From NCBI RefSeq assembly GCF_017676345.1, contig NZ_JAFFZM010000003.1, positions 310,001 through 374,000 of the forward strand: a stretch of DNA of 64,000 bases. The letters are read 5' to 3'. The notes beneath the pieces were generated by a model. That model was not told the DNA's origin. It saw only the letters and a program-made list of their open reading frames with translations, and did no database searches. The DNA comes from Streptomyces smyrnaeus. Its GTDB lineage: Bacteria > Actinomycetota > Actinomycetes > Streptomycetales > Streptomycetaceae. The stretch's first letter is position 1; the number at the start of each line of letters is the position of its first letter. The position numbers were made by a program, and so were the translations under genes. Of this stretch, positions 23,428-32,541 are shown piece after piece.

Positions 23428-24546
23428 TTACGCCTCCTTCGGGGCCAGGCGCTGGAGCTCTGCCTCGGTGGACTTGAGCAGGTCGTTCCAGGAGTCCTCG
23501 AACTTCTGCACACCCTCGTCCTCGAGCACCTTGACGACGTCGTCGTAGGAGATGCCGAGTTCGGCGATGCTGTCGAGGACGCCCTGGGCCTCCTCGTAGG
23601 TGCCGCGGACCGCGTCACCCTTGATCTCACCGTGGTCGCCCACGGCCTGCAGGGTGGCCTCCGGCATGGTGTTGACCGTGTTGGGCGCGACCAGTTCGGT
23701 GACGTACAGCGTGTCGGGCAGCTCCGGGTCCTTCACACCGGTCGACGCCCACAGCGGACGCTGCTGGTTGGCACCGGCCTTCTCCAGCGCCTGCCAGCGG
23801 TCGGAGGCGATGACCTCCTCGTAGGCCTGGTAGGCCAGCCGGGCGTTGGCGAGGGCCGCCTTGCTCTTGAGCGCCTTGGCCTCGTCCGTGCCCAGCGCCG
23901 TGAGCCGCTTGTCGAACTCGGTGTCCACGCGGGAGACGAAGAACGAGGCCACGGAGTGGATCTGGGACAGATCCATGCCCAGGCTCTTGGCCTTCTCCAG
24001 CCCGGCCATGTAGGCGTCCATGACCGCGCGGTAGCGCTCCAGCGAGAAGATCAGCGTGACGTTGACGCTGATGCCCTTGCCGATCGTCTCGGTGATCGCG
24101 GGGAGCCCGGCCTCGGTCGCCGGGATCTTGATGAAGGTGTTCGGCCGGTCCACCAGCCAGGCCAGCTGCCGGGCCTCGGCGACGGTGGCCTGGGTGTTGT
24201 GCGCCAGTCGCGGGTCGACCTCGATGGAGACCCGGCCGTCTTTGCCGCCGGTCGCGTCGTGGACCGGACGGAGGATGTCGGCGGCGTCGCGGACGTCGGC
24301 CGTGGTGATCATGCGGACGGCCTCTTCGACCGAGACCCGGCGGGCCGCCAGGTCGGAGACCTGCTGCTGGTAGCCGTCGCCCGCCGAGATCGCTTTCTGG
24401 AAGATGGTCGGGTTGGTGGTCACACCGACCACGTGCTGCTCGTCCATCAGCTCGCCGAGGTTGCCCGACGTGATGCGCTTGCGCGACAGGTCGTCCAGCC
24501 AGATCGCGACGCCTTCGTCGGAGAGGCGCTTCAGTGCGTCTGTCAT
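23428..24546 (-). CDS. tal: Transaldolase
   Basis: Tal moves a dihydroxyacetone unit between sugar phosphates in the non-oxidative pentose phosphate pathway. The 372-residue protein is of the longer actinobacterial/cyanobacterial class. It shows [13 protein letters not shown], the Schiff-base Lys in [22 protein letters not shown] and [12 protein letters not shown]. The ATG has AGGAG 11 nt upstream. It lies 50 nt after tkt and directly before zwf. Confidence 0.97.
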   Translation of the reverse strand: MTDALKRLSDEGVAIWLDDLSRKRITSGNLGELMDEQHVVGVTTNPTIFQKAISAGDGYQQQVSDLAARRVSVEEAVRMITTADVRDAADILRPVHDATGGKDGRVSIEVDPRLAHNTQATVAEARQLAWLVDRPNTFIKIPATEAGLPAITETIGKGISVNVTLIFSLERYRAVMDAYMAGLEKAKSLGMDLSQIHSVASFFVSRVDTEFDKRLTALGTDEAKALKSKAALANARLAYQAYEEVIASDRWQALEKAGANQQRPLWASTGVKDPELPDTLYVTELVAPNTVNTMPEATLQAVGDHGEIKGDAVRGTYEEAQGVLDSIAELGISYDDVVKVLEDEGVQKFEDSWNDLLKSTEAELQRLAPKEA

Positions 24547-24596
24547 GGGATTCGCATCTCCTGTGCTTGTTGGCTTCTTGTTGGGTCGGGCGGCTG

Positions 24597-26672
24597 TCAG
24601 CGGGCGGCCGCCTGCAGCGACTCCTTCGCCGCCAGGTGCACGGCCTCGGCGGTGAGGCCGAACTCGCGGAAGAGGACCTTGCCGTCCGCCGAGGCACCGA
24701 AGTGCTCCAGCGACACGATCCGGCCGGCCTCGCCCACGTACCGGTGCCAGGTCAGGCCCACGCCCGCCTCGACTGCGACGCGCGCCTTGATGTCCGGCGG
24801 CAGCACGCTGTCGCGGTAGGACTGCTCCTGCTCCTCGAACCACTCCAGGCACGGCATCGAGACGACCCGGGTGGGCACGCCCTGCTCCTGCAGCCGCTCG
24901 CGCGCCTCGACGGCGAGCTGCACCTCCGAGCCGGTACCGATCAGGATCACCTGCGGGTGGCCGCCCTCGGCCTCGAACAGCACGTAACCGCCCTTGGCTG
25001 CGGCCGGGTTGGCCTCGTAGGTCGGCACACCCTGCCGGGTCAGCGCGATGCCGTGCGGCGCCGGCTTGCTGCTGTGCCGGCGCATGATCTCCGCCCACAC
25101 CTCAGAGGTCTCGTTGGCGTCCGCGGGACGGACCATGTTGAGACCCGGGATCGCGCGCAGCGCGGAGAGGTGTTCGATCGGCTGATGCGTCGGGCCGTCC
25201 TCGCCGAGGCCGATGGAGTCGTGCGTCCACACATAGGTGACGGGCGCCTTCATCAGCGCGGCGAGCCGGACGGCCGGGCGCATGTAGTCCGAGAAGACCA
25301 GGAACGTGCCGCCGTAGATCCGCGTGTTGCCGTGCAGCGCGATGCCGTTCATCGTCGAACCCATCGCGTGCTCGCGGATGCCCCAGTGCACCGTACGCCC
25401 GTACCGGTCGGCGCCCGGCAGCGGGTTGCCCTCCGGCAGGAACGAGGTCTTCGCGAACGTGGTGTTGTTCGAGCCGGCGAGGTCGGCGGAGCCGCCCCAC
25501 AGCTCGGGGATGACCGGACCCAGCGCCTTGAGCACGCTGCCGGACGCCTTGCGGGTGGCCACCGACTCGCCCGCGGGGAAGACGGGCAGCGCCTTCTCCC
25601 AGCCCTCGGGCAACCGGCCCTCGCGGATCCGGTCGAACTCGGCGGCGCGCTGCGGGTTGGCGGAGCGCCAGGCGGCCATCCGCTTGTCCCACTCGGCCTG
25701 CATCGCGCGGCCCCGGTCGCTGGCCTTGCGGACGTGTGCGAGGACCTCGTCGGAGACGTGGAAGTGCTTGTCGGGGTCGAAGCCCAGTACCCGCTTGGTG
25801 GCAGCGACCTCCTCCTCGCCCAGCGCCGAGCCGTGGGCCGCCTCGGTGTTCTGCGCGTTCGGGGCCGGCCAGGCGATGATGGACTGCATCGCGATGAAGG
25901 AGGGGCGCTCCGTCTCGGCCTGCGCCGCCTTCAGCGCCTTGTACAGCGCCTTCGGGTCGAGGTCGCCGTCCTCCTGCTGGGCGACGCGCTGCACATGCCA
26001 GCCGTAGGCCTCGTAGCGCTTGAGGGTGTCCTCGGAGAACGCGGTCGCCGTGTCGCCCTCGATCGAGATGTGGTTGTCGTCCCACAGCACGATCAGGTTG
26101 CCGAGCCTCTGGTGGCCGGCGAGCGAGGACGCCTCGGCGGAGATGCCCTCCTCCAGGTCGCCGTCGCTGGCGATGACCCAGACGGTGTGGTCGAACGGGG
26201 ACTCGCCCTCGGCCGCCTCCGGGTCGAACAGCCCGCGCTCGTAGCGCGCCGCCATCGCCATGCCGACCGCGTTGGCGACGCCCTGTCCCAGCGGTCCGGT
26301 CGTCGTCTCGACGCCGGCGGTGTGCCCGTGCTCGGGGTGGCCGGGGGTGCGGCTGCCCCAGGTGCGGAACGCCTTCAGGTCGTCCAGCTCCAGGCCGTAC
26401 CCGGCCAGGAAGAGCTGGATGTACTGGGTCAGGCTCGAGTGGCCTGCGGAGAGGACGAAGCGGTCGCGGCCGGTCCAGTCCGGGTCGGTCGGGTCGTGGC
26501 GCATCAGCTTCTGGTAGAGCAGGTACGCGACGGGCGCCAGGCTCATGGCCGTGCCGGGATGGCCGTTACCGACCTTCTGTACGGAATCCATGGCCAGAAC
26601 TCGAACCGTGTCCACGGCCTGCTGGTCCAGGTCGGTCCACTCAAGGTCTGTGGTGGTCGGCTTGGTGCTCAC
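24597..26672 (-). CDS. tkt: Transketolase
   Basis: Tkt uses thiamine diphosphate to move two-carbon units between sugar phosphates. The 691-residue protein shows [13 protein letters not shown], the TPP/Mg motif [17 protein letters not shown], the pyrimidine-domain [16 protein letters not shown] and [12 protein letters not shown]. The GTG at 26672 is the first gene start of the PPP operon. A sigma-R-like promoter lies about 170 bp upstream. Confidence 0.97.
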   Translation of the reverse strand: MSTKPTTTDLEWTDLDQQAVDTVRVLAMDSVQKVGNGHPGTAMSLAPVAYLLYQKLMRHDPTDPDWTGRDRFVLSAGHSSLTQYIQLFLAGYGLELDDLKAFRTWGSRTPGHPEHGHTAGVETTTGPLGQGVANAVGMAMAARYERGLFDPEAAEGESPFDHTVWVIASDGDLEEGISAEASSLAGHQRLGNLIVLWDDNHISIEGDTATAFSEDTLKRYEAYGWHVQRVAQQEDGDLDPKALYKALKAAQAETERPSFIAMQSIIAWPAPNAQNTEAAHGSALGEEEVAATKRVLGFDPDKHFHVSDEVLAHVRKASDRGRAMQAEWDKRMAAWRSANPQRAAEFDRIREGRLPEGWEKALPVFPAGESVATRKASGSVLKALGPVIPELWGGSADLAGSNNTTFAKTSFLPEGNPLPGADRYGRTVHWGIREHAMGSTMNGIALHGNTRIYGGTFLVFSDYMRPAVRLAALMKAPVTYVWTHDSIGLGEDGPTHQPIEHLSALRAIPGLNMVRPADANETSEVWAEIMRRHSSKPAPHGIALTRQGVPTYEANPAAAKGGYVLFEAEGGHPQVILIGTGSEVQLAVEARERLQEQGVPTRVVSMPCLEWFEEQEQSYRDSVLPPDIKARVAVEAGVGLTWHRYVGEAGRIVSLEHFGASADGKVLFREFGLTAEAVHLAAKESLQAAAR

Positions 26673-27136
26673 CCTGCGTCAGGGCTCCTCTCCACATGTT
26701 CGATGGCCGGTGTGTGCGCTCACCGGGCGGTGTCGAGCGTACCTCTGCCGGGACGTGCGACTTTTCGACAGTTCACTCTGTGGTCCTCACCGGGTCGTCG
26801 TCCCTTCGCCGCGGCCGACGATCGCGGGAACACCTCGTGAACGGCCAAGAGATAGGTGCTATTCCCATCGATTTCCGACGCACGGCGTCGGGACATCACT
26901 CCCAGGCTGACGTCTGTTCCCCCGATCCGCCCGTCGAACACGACCCGGTTGCCCCGTATCGGCCCCGCGACACGCCCCGGACCGGCCCCCGGTGCGCCGC
27001 GCGGACCCGGAGCCAACACGGTGACCCCCCATGACTGGCGAGGTATGGCCAACGTCTAAAGTGGCGTGGTACGCGCGAGCTTGACCCGGGCCCGCACCTT
27101 TCCTTCGGTGCGTCCGGGCGTGCTCGCTGGTTCCTT
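26673..27136. other. Divergent intergenic region between tkt and ctaB
   Basis: This 464-bp stretch holds no convincing gene. It carries the sigma-R-like promoter for tkt (26840-26866) and a GC-rich inverted repeat near 27083-27118 (GCCCGCACC ... GGTGCGTCCGGGC), which may fold in the ctaB leader. No clear ctaB promoter could be assigned. Confidence 0.5.
26840..26866 (-). promoter_or_regulatory. Putative sigma-R (thiol-stress) promoter for the PPP operon
   Basis: On the minus strand GGGAAT is followed by 18 nt and GTT, an exact fit to the Streptomyces SigR consensus GGAAT-N18/19-GTT. It points to tkt-tal-zwf-opcA-pgl. Raising NADPH output under disulfide stress would make sense, but the assignment rests on the motif alone. 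Confidence 0.5.
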
Positions 27137-28096
27137 ATGAGTCGATCAGGGGTGTCCGTGACGGCCGTCGAATCCCGTCCTGCGGGGACGCTGGAGCCCA
27201 GCGGCCACCTGCCGCTCGGTGCCCGCGTGAAGGCGTTCATCGAGCTGACGAAGCCGCGGATCATCGAGCTGCTTCTCATGACCACCGTCCCGGTCATGTT
27301 CCTCGCAGCTCAGGGCGTCCCCGACCTCTGGCTCGTGGTGATCACCTGTCTCGGTGGTTATCTGTCCGCGGGCGGCGCCAACGCGCTGAACATGTACATC
27401 GACCGCGACATCGACGCGCTGATGCACCGCACCGAGGGGCGCCCTCTGGTCACCGGGAGGGTCAGCCCACGCGAGTGCCTGGTGTTCGGCATCAGCCTGG
27501 CGGTGGTCTCCACCCTGATGTTCGGACTGCTGGTCAACTGGCTGTCCGCGGCGCTGTCCTTGGGGGCGCTCCTCTTCTACGTCGTCGTCTACACGATGCT
27601 CCTCAAGCGACGCACCTCGCAGAACATCGTGTGGGGCGGCATCGCTGGCTGTCTGCCCGTCTTCATCGGCTGGTCGGCGGTCACCAACGAGCTGAGCTGG
27701 GCCGCCGTCATCCTCTTCCTGGTGATGTTCTTCTGGACGCCGCCGCACTACTGGCCGCTGTCGATGAAGGTCACGGAGGACTACAAGCGGGTCGGCGTGC
27801 CCATGCTTCCGGCCGTCGCCGGCAACGTCGTCGTCGCCAACCAGATCGTCGTCTACAGCTGGGTGATGGTGCTCGTCTCCCTGCTGCTGTGGCCGCTGGG
27901 CTACGTCGGCTGGTTCTACCCGCTGGTCGCGGTGGTGTCGGGCGGATTGTGGCTCTGGGAGGCGCACGCGCTGCGGGCTCGCGCCCGCGCCGGGCTCACG
28001 GGCGCCAAGCTCAAGGAGATGCGGCTCTTCCACTGGTCGATCACCTACGTCTCCCTGGTCTTCGCAGCCGTCGCCATCGACCCCTTCCTCCGCTGA
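27137..28096 (+). CDS. ctaB: Protoheme IX farnesyltransferase (heme O synthase)
   Basis: CtaB adds a farnesyl group to protoheme, the first step to heme A for cytochrome c oxidase. The 319-residue UbiA-family membrane protein has about nine hydrophobic segments. Its Asp-rich prenyl-diphosphate motif is [15 protein letters not shown] (near residues 85-99), and a second conserved region is [12 protein letters not shown]. The start is ATG 27137 or GTG 27152. Heme A synthase is encoded nearby on the opposite strand. Confidence 0.96.
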   Translation: MSRSGVSVTAVESRPAGTLEPSGHLPLGARVKAFIELTKPRIIELLLMTTVPVMFLAAQGVPDLWLVVITCLGGYLSAGGANALNMYIDRDIDALMHRTEGRPLVTGRVSPRECLVFGISLAVVSTLMFGLLVNWLSAALSLGALLFYVVVYTMLLKRRTSQNIVWGGIAGCLPVFIGWSAVTNELSWAAVILFLVMFFWTPPHYWPLSMKVTEDYKRVGVPMLPAVAGNVVVANQIVVYSWVMVLVSLLLWPLGYVGWFYPLVAVVSGGLWLWEAHALRARARAGLTGAKLKEMRLFHWSITYVSLVFAAVAIDPFLR

Positions 28097-28212
28097 GCGC
28101 CACGCCGCGCCGCGGCACGCCACGCGGAGAGCGCGACACGCTGAGCGCCGCGCCCCGCTGAGGTCCGCACTCCACCGGCCGCCCGCCGAACAGGCCGAGG
28201 CCGCATGCACAA

Positions 28213-28240
28213 GGCCCCCTCCCGGCATCGGGAGGGGGCC
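28213..28240. terminator. Bidirectional hairpin after ctaB
   Basis: There is a perfect 12-bp stem, GGCCCCCTCCCG paired with 28229-28240, with a GCAT tetraloop. It lies between convergent genes. Confidence 0.8.
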
Positions 28241-28269
28241 GCTGTCCTTCCGGCGGGGGGGGGAGGAAG

Positions 28270-28587
28270 CTACCGGTTCGCGGGGCCGCCCAGCTGCATC
28301 CCGGCCATCCGGGCCCACTCATAGGGGCCGGTCCGCATGTGCTCGGCCATCTCCCCGTCGAAGCTCTCCTTGACAGTGACGCCCGCAGCCTGCACGGCGT
28401 CCTGGGCGACGTCCTTGGACGGTGCCATCAGATCGCCCCAGGTGCCGTCCGCACCCACCAGGGAGATACGGAAACCGACCTGACCCACGTAGGCGATCTG
28501 CGCCTCGGCGCTTCCCCCGTGCCGCTGTGCGAAGGCACCGATCTGTTTGGTGAGGCGGGCTGTCCGCTTGCTGCTCTCTGCTGCCAT
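28270..28587 (-). CDS. Small conserved hypothetical protein
   Basis: I do not recognise a function for this 105-residue soluble protein. It starts with a basic helix (SSKRTARLTKQIGAFAQRHG) and ends in EWARMAGMQLGGPANR, with no membrane segment or Cys. It lies just downstream of ctaA on the same strand. A TAGCAT box 7 nt upstream of its ATG suggests an independent leaderless transcript. Reading-frame coding bias and clean boundaries support it as real. Confidence 0.75.
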   Translation of the reverse strand: MAAESSKRTARLTKQIGAFAQRHGGSAEAQIAYVGQVGFRISLVGADGTWGDLMAPSKDVAQDAVQAAGVTVKESFDGEMAEHMRTGPYEWARMAGMQLGGPANR

Positions 28588-28594
28588 ACGGCAG

Positions 28595-28612
28595 ATGCTA
28601 CCCGCGGGTAGC
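28595..28612 (-). promoter_or_regulatory. Leaderless -10 box within a perfect 16-bp palindrome
   Basis: GCTACCCGCGGGTAGC (28597-28612) is perfectly palindromic and overlaps the ctaA stop codon. Its end forms TAGCAT (28600-28595), 7 nt before the ATG at 28587. A protein binding the palindrome would control this promoter. Confidence 0.45.
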
Positions 28613-29608
28613 CGAACCGGCGAGAGGGGCGGCCACAGGGGATTCCGCACCGGTGACCGTCTTCGCCGATTCCGTCGGGAGCGCCCGCTCCCGGGTGGAG
28701 AGCACCACCCGCAGCACTCCGATCCACACCAGCGTCGAGCCCAGCAGATGCAGGCCGACCAGCAACTCCGGCAGATCGGTGAAGTACTGCACATAGCCCA
28801 GGAGGCCCTGTCCGAGCAGGATGAGGATCAGATTGCGCGCGGTGCGCCGGGGGCCCATGGGCGCGTCCATCACGCGCAGGCCCGCGTAGAGCACCACGGC
28901 CAGGGACACCACGATCCACGCGAAGACCGCATGGGTGTGCGTCGCCAGCTCCACGGCGACGGGCATCCGCTTCACATCGCTGCTGTCACCCGCGTGCGGG
29001 CCCGCACCGGTGACGACCGTGCCGGCGACGATGAGGCAGGCGGTGAAGAAGGTCAGCACATGGGTGAGCTTCTTGACGGGCCTGCCCACCAGCGGCCGGG
29101 GCGATGTGTCGCCCTCCCTGGCGCGCAGCCAGGTGAGGGTGGTGACGGTCAGCAGCGCCGTGGCGGCCAGGAAGTGCCCGGCGACCACGAACGGGTTCAG
29201 CTTCACCCACACCGTGATGCCGCCGACGACGCCGTTGCCCATCACGACCCAGAACTGCGACCAGGCGAGCCTGCTCAACCCCTTGCGGGCGGGCTTCGCC
29301 GACCGTACGGCGATGATGGTCCAGCCCACCGCGGCGGAGACCACCCAGGTCATCATGCGGTTGCCGAACTCGACGGCGCCGTGGAAGCCCATGGCGGAGG
29401 TGGCCGTGAGGCTGTCGTCGCTGCACTTGGGCCAGGTGTCGCAGCCCAGACCCGAGCCGGTGAGCCGCACGGCCCCACCGGTGACCACGATGACGATGCT
29501 CATCAGCAGCGCGGTGAAGGCGGCCCGCTCGACGGTGCGGGGCGAGGGCGTCCAGCGCGCGGCGATGTACGCGATGGGGTTACGTACGACTTCGAGCAGA
29601 TTCGGCAC
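28598..29608 (-). CDS. ctaA: Heme A synthase (COX15 family)
   Basis: CtaA oxidises a methyl group of heme O to make heme A. The 336-residue protein has eight predicted membrane segments in two four-helix halves. The heme-ligand His residues lie in GFHGAVEFGNR, VAGHFLAA, THTHAVFAW and LVGLHLLGS. A Cys pair, GCDTWPKC (near residues 53-60), matches the exposed loop of the family. The GTG at 29608 fits the homologous N-terminus. Confidence 0.94.
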   Translation of the reverse strand: MPNLLEVVRNPIAYIAARWTPSPRTVERAAFTALLMSIVIVVTGGAVRLTGSGLGCDTWPKCSDDSLTATSAMGFHGAVEFGNRMMTWVVSAAVGWTIIAVRSAKPARKGLSRLAWSQFWVVMGNGVVGGITVWVKLNPFVVAGHFLAATALLTVTTLTWLRAREGDTSPRPLVGRPVKKLTHVLTFFTACLIVAGTVVTGAGPHAGDSSDVKRMPVAVELATHTHAVFAWIVVSLAVVLYAGLRVMDAPMGPRRTARNLILILLGQGLLGYVQYFTDLPELLVGLHLLGSTLVWIGVLRVVLSTRERALPTESAKTVTGAESPVAAPLAGSATRG

Positions 29609-29702
29609 GGAGCCATGGTAGGGCGCCGCTTGTGCGCGCATTCACGAGGGGCGCCCTTCGGTCACCCGCTGCCGCTGCTTAGGGGCGCTCCCGGTCGAAG
29701 GG

Positions 29703-30491
29703 TCACTCCCACTTGAAGAAGCGGGCCGCGGCACCGAGCCCCACGACCGCCCAGACCGCCAGTACTCCCAGATCGTCCCACGGCACCCCCGCCCCGTGGC
29801 GGAGCACGTCGCGCAGGCCGTCCGAGAGGGCGGAGATCGGCAGCAGCTGGAGCACGCTCTGCGCGGCGTGCGGGAACTTCTCCAGCGGAACGATGACGCC
29901 GCCGCCGACCAGCAGCAGGATGAAGACCAGGTTGGCTCCCGCCAGCGTGGCCTCGGCCTTGAGCGTCCCGGCCATCAGCAGTCCGAGCCCGGAGAAGGCA
30001 GCCGTGCCGAGCAGCAGCAGGAGCAGCACCGTCGCCGGGTTGCCGTGCGGGGACCAGCCCAGCGCGAGCGCCACCACGGTCAGCAGCAGCACCTGCAGCG
30101 CCTCGATGACCACGACCGCGCAGGTCTTCGCCGTCATCAGTCCCCACCGGGGCAGCGGCGAGGCGCCGAGCCGCTTGAGGACGCCGTAGCGGCGCTCGAA
30201 GCCGGTGGCGATGGCCTGCCCGGTGAAGGCGGTCGAGAGTATCGCCAGCGCCAGGATGCCGGGCGCCAGGAAGTCGACCCGTGAGCCCGCCCCGGTGTCG
30301 ACGATGTCGACGGCGCTGAAGAGCACCAGCAGCAGTGTGGGAATGATGACGGTGAGCAACAGCTGCTCACCGTTGCGCAGCTGCGTCCGTGTCTCCAGCC
30401 ACGCCTGCGCCCGCACCATGCGCGGCAGCGGGGCGGCGCCGGGCTGTGGTGCGTAGGTCCCCTCGATGCCGGTCTCCGAGTGCGCGCTCAT
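29703..30491 (-). CDS. ABC-2 type transporter permease
   Basis: The 262-residue protein has six predicted membrane helices and the ABC-2 layout, with FTGQAIATGFERRYGVLKRLGA (split here as FTGQAIATGFERR and YGVLKRLGA) preceding helix 3. With the upstream ATPase it should form a drug- or lipid-type exporter. The substrate is unknown. Its ATG overlaps the stop of a 30-codon ORF generated by a local duplication of the ATPase 3' end. Confidence 0.9.
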   Translation of the reverse strand: MSAHSETGIEGTYAPQPGAAPLPRMVRAQAWLETRTQLRNGEQLLLTVIIPTLLLVLFSAVDIVDTGAGSRVDFLAPGILALAILSTAFTGQAIATGFERRYGVLKRLGASPLPRWGLMTAKTCAVVVIEALQVLLLTVVALALGWSPHGNPATVLLLLLLGTAAFSGLGLLMAGTLKAEATLAGANLVFILLLVGGGVIVPLEKFPHAAQSVLQLLPISALSDGLRDVLRHGAGVPWDDLGVLAVWAVVGLGAAARFFKWE

Positions 30492-30580
30492 GACCGCAGC
30501 TCCTTCCCCGTCAGCTCCAAGCTGCTGTCTTCCGGGGGGCGACCCCCGGACCCCCGGCCGGTCCGGGCGACCTGCCTCAT
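30488..30580 (-). CDS. 30-residue ORF bridging ATPase and permease
   Basis: The ATG at 30580 overlaps the ATPase stop (ATGA). The frame ends in LELTGKELRS, repeating the ATPase C-terminus, and its TGA overlaps the permease ATG. It keeps unbroken translational coupling across the duplication. Whether the peptide does anything is unknown. Confidence 0.35.
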   Translation of the reverse strand: MRQVARTGRGSGGRPPEDSSLELTGKELRS

Positions 30581-30611
30581 GACCGCAGCTCCTTCCCCGT
30601 CAGCTCCAAGA
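30488..30611. repeat. 34-bp direct repeats, 90-bp period, at the ATPase-permease junction
   Basis: TCATGACCGCAGCTCCTTCC and the next 14 bases occur at 30488-30521 and again, identically, at 30578-30611. The copies carry the end of the ATPase gene (LELTGKELRS and stop) plus the ribosome-binding site and ATG. The 56 bp between them contains the palindromic CCGGGGGGCGACCCCCGG. Confidence 0.95.
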
Positions 30612-31503
30612 AGACGTCCTCCAGGGTCCGGCGCTCCACCGAGATGCGGTCCGGGAGGACACCGTTCTGGGCGCACCAGGACGTCACGGTGGCCAGCAGC
30701 TGCGGGTCGACGGTGCCGGTGAGGCGGTAGCTGCCCGGGGTGAGCTCCACCGCGACGGTCTCCGCGGGGAGGGCCTTGAGCAGGGATGCCAGGTCGAGTC
30801 CCGGGCGGCCGGCGAAGCGCAGGGTGTTCTCCGCGCCGCCCTTGCACAGCACCTCGGGCGCGCCCTGGGCGATGACCTTGCCGCCGTCGACGATGGCGAC
30901 GTCGTCGGACAGCTCCTCGGCCTCGTCCATGTAGTGCGTGGTCAGCACCACCGTCACGCCGTCCGCCCGCAGGTCGCGGACCAGGTCCCAGGTGGCGTGG
31001 CGGGCCTGCGGATCGAGGCCGGCCGTCGGCTCGTCCAGGAAGACCAGCTCGGGGCGGCCGACCAGGGCCAGTGCGAGCGCGAGGCGCTGCTGCTGGCCGC
31101 CGGAGAGCCTGCGGTACGGGGTGCGCCCGCAGCCGCCCAGGCCCAGGCGTTCGATCAGCGCGGGCACGTCCAGCGGATGGGCGTGCAGCGTCGCCATGTG
31201 GCGCAGCGTCTCCTCGACCCGTGCCGTGGGGTAGATCCCGCCGCTCTGGAGCATCACCCCGATGCGGGGCCGCAGCTGCGACCCCTGGGTCACCGGATCG
31301 AGACCGAGCACTCGCACGGTGCCGGAATCCGGCCGGCGGTAGCCCTCGCAGGTTTCGATGGTGGTGGTCTTACCCGCTCCATTGGGGCCGAGGAACGCGG
31401 TGACGGTGCCCCGTGCGACGGTCAGGTCGAGCCCGTCGACGGCGGTCCTGCTGCCGTACCGCTTCACCAGCCCGGCGACTTCCACAGCCGCTGAACTTCG
31501 CAT
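30577..31503 (-). CDS. ABC transporter ATP-binding protein
   Basis: The 308-residue ATPase has Walker A GPNGAGKTTT near residues 39-48, signature LSGGQQQRLALA, Walker B ELVFLDEPTAGLD and the switch His in VVLTTHYMDEA. A C-terminal domain of about 80 residues is typical of drug-exporter (DrrA/CcmA-like) ATPases. It is co-transcribed with the permease. The start codon has TAGACT 7 nt upstream, suggesting a leaderless mRNA. A possible iron box lies between it and sufR. Confidence 0.94.
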   Translation of the reverse strand: MRSSAAVEVAGLVKRYGSRTAVDGLDLTVARGTVTAFLGPNGAGKTTTIETCEGYRRPDSGTVRVLGLDPVTQGSQLRPRIGVMLQSGGIYPTARVEETLRHMATLHAHPLDVPALIERLGLGGCGRTPYRRLSGGQQQRLALALALVGRPELVFLDEPTAGLDPQARHATWDLVRDLRADGVTVVLTTHYMDEAEELSDDVAIVDGGKVIAQGAPEVLCKGGAENTLRFAGRPGLDLASLLKALPAETVAVELTPGSYRLTGTVDPQLLATVTSWCAQNGVLPDRISVERRTLEDVFLELTGKELRS

Positions 31504-31510
31504 GCAGGGC

Positions 31511-31516
31511 AGTCTA
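31511..31516 (-). promoter_or_regulatory. -10 box TAGACT of a leaderless ABC promoter
   Basis: TAGACT on the minus strand, close to the TAGAPuT consensus, ends 7 nt before the ATG at 31503. Confidence 0.5.
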
Positions 31517-31575
31517 AGGAGCGGGCCGTGCCACTCCTCTGGCGGGCTGTACGCACCCGGGCCGGACCGTCCTGG

Positions 31576-31594
31576 TTAGGTCAGCCTTACGTGA
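31576..31594. promoter_or_regulatory. Putative iron box (DmdR/IdeR type)
   Basis: TTAGGTCAGCCTTACGTGA matches 14 of 19 positions of the actinobacterial iron-box consensus TTAGGTTAGGCTAACCTAA, including an intact left half. It lies between the divergent ABC exporter and sufR, about 80 bp from the former start and 105 bp from the latter. Confidence 0.4.
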
Positions 31595-31649
31595 TGCACC
31601 CCATTGGGGCTGGTCACAGCCACCGCTTGCCGAGGTCAGCCGAATTAAG

Positions 31650-31663
31650 CAACAATGACGTTG
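31650..31663 (+). promoter_or_regulatory. SufR operator
   Basis: CAACAATGACGTTG is an exact CAAC-N6-GTTG palindrome, the SufR site as I recall it from published work on the Streptomyces avermitilis suf operon. It ends 35 bp before the sufR start and probably overlaps the -10 region, implying autorepression of the operon when SufR holds its cluster. Confidence 0.7.
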
Positions 31664-31698
31664 TGAAAAAGAGGGAGCAGGCTCGGGAGGACCGACCG

Positions 31699-32541
31699 AT
31701 GGCCGAAGGGGCCACCGGGGCAGCCGCCGTGTCGAAGCCCCCCGCAGCACAGCCCTCGACAGCACAGGATGAACAGCACGGCACGAGGAACAAGGTCGCG
31801 CGCTCCATTCTCGACCACGGTCCGTCCACCGCGGCCGAGCTGGCGCTGCGTCTGGGGCTGACCCAGGCCGCCGTCCGCCGTCACCTGGACGCACTCGTCG
31901 CCGAGGGCGTCGTGGAGGCCCGCGCCAAGCGGGTCTACGGCTCGCGCGGCAGGGGGCGCCCCGCCAAGGTCTTCGCCCTGACGGACTGCGGCCGGGACGC
32001 CTTCGACCAGGCGTACGACCAGCTCGCCGCCGACGCCCTGCGGTGGATCGCCCGGACAGCGGGTGGCGGGGAGGTCGGGGAGGCCGCTGTCGCGGCCTTC
32101 GCCCGTGCCCGCGTCGAGGCCCAGGCGGAGAAATACCACGCGGCGCTGGAGAGCGTCCCGCCCGAGGACAAGGCGCAGGCGCTGGCGCGCGCGCTGTCCG
32201 CGGACGGGTACGCTGCCACGGCGCGTGCCGCGCCCGCCCAAGCCGGCGAGCAGCTCTGCCAGCACCACTGCCCGGTGGCCCACACCGCCGAGCAGTTCCC
32301 CCAGCTGTGCGAGGCGGAGACGGAGGTCTTCTCCCGGCTGCTCGGCACGCACGTCCAGCGGCTGGCGACCATCGCGCACGGCGACGGAGTGTGTACGACC
32401 TTCATTCCCAGGACGCACGCACCCCCGAAGAGCGCGGCGAAGCCCCCGGCAGCCAGGGCCCCCGCACGACCACCCAAGACCACCAACAGCAACGCCAGCA
32501 ACGCCACCGAAGCGAACGAGGCCGGGAGGAACCCCGCATGA
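31699..32541 (+). CDS. sufR: Fe-S cluster-responsive repressor SufR
   Basis: SufR represses the suf operon when it carries an Fe-S cluster. The 280-residue protein has an N-terminal winged helix ([20 protein letters not shown] near residues 43-62, then [11 protein letters not shown]). Four Cys at about 187, 191, 204 and 232 in the C-terminal half are candidates for cluster binding. A low-complexity Ala/Pro/Asn tail of about 40 residues follows. ATG 31699 is chosen for its GGGAGG at good spacing; a GTG at 31663 is also in frame. The stop overlaps the sufB start. Confidence 0.95.
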   Translation: MAEGATGAAAVSKPPAAQPSTAQDEQHGTRNKVARSILDHGPSTAAELALRLGLTQAAVRRHLDALVAEGVVEARAKRVYGSRGRGRPAKVFALTDCGRDAFDQAYDQLAADALRWIARTAGGGEVGEAAVAAFARARVEAQAEKYHAALESVPPEDKAQALARALSADGYAATARAAPAQAGEQLCQHHCPVAHTAEQFPQLCEAETEVFSRLLGTHVQRLATIAHGDGVCTTFIPRTHAPPKSAAKPPAARAPARPPKTTNSNASNATEANEAGRNPA

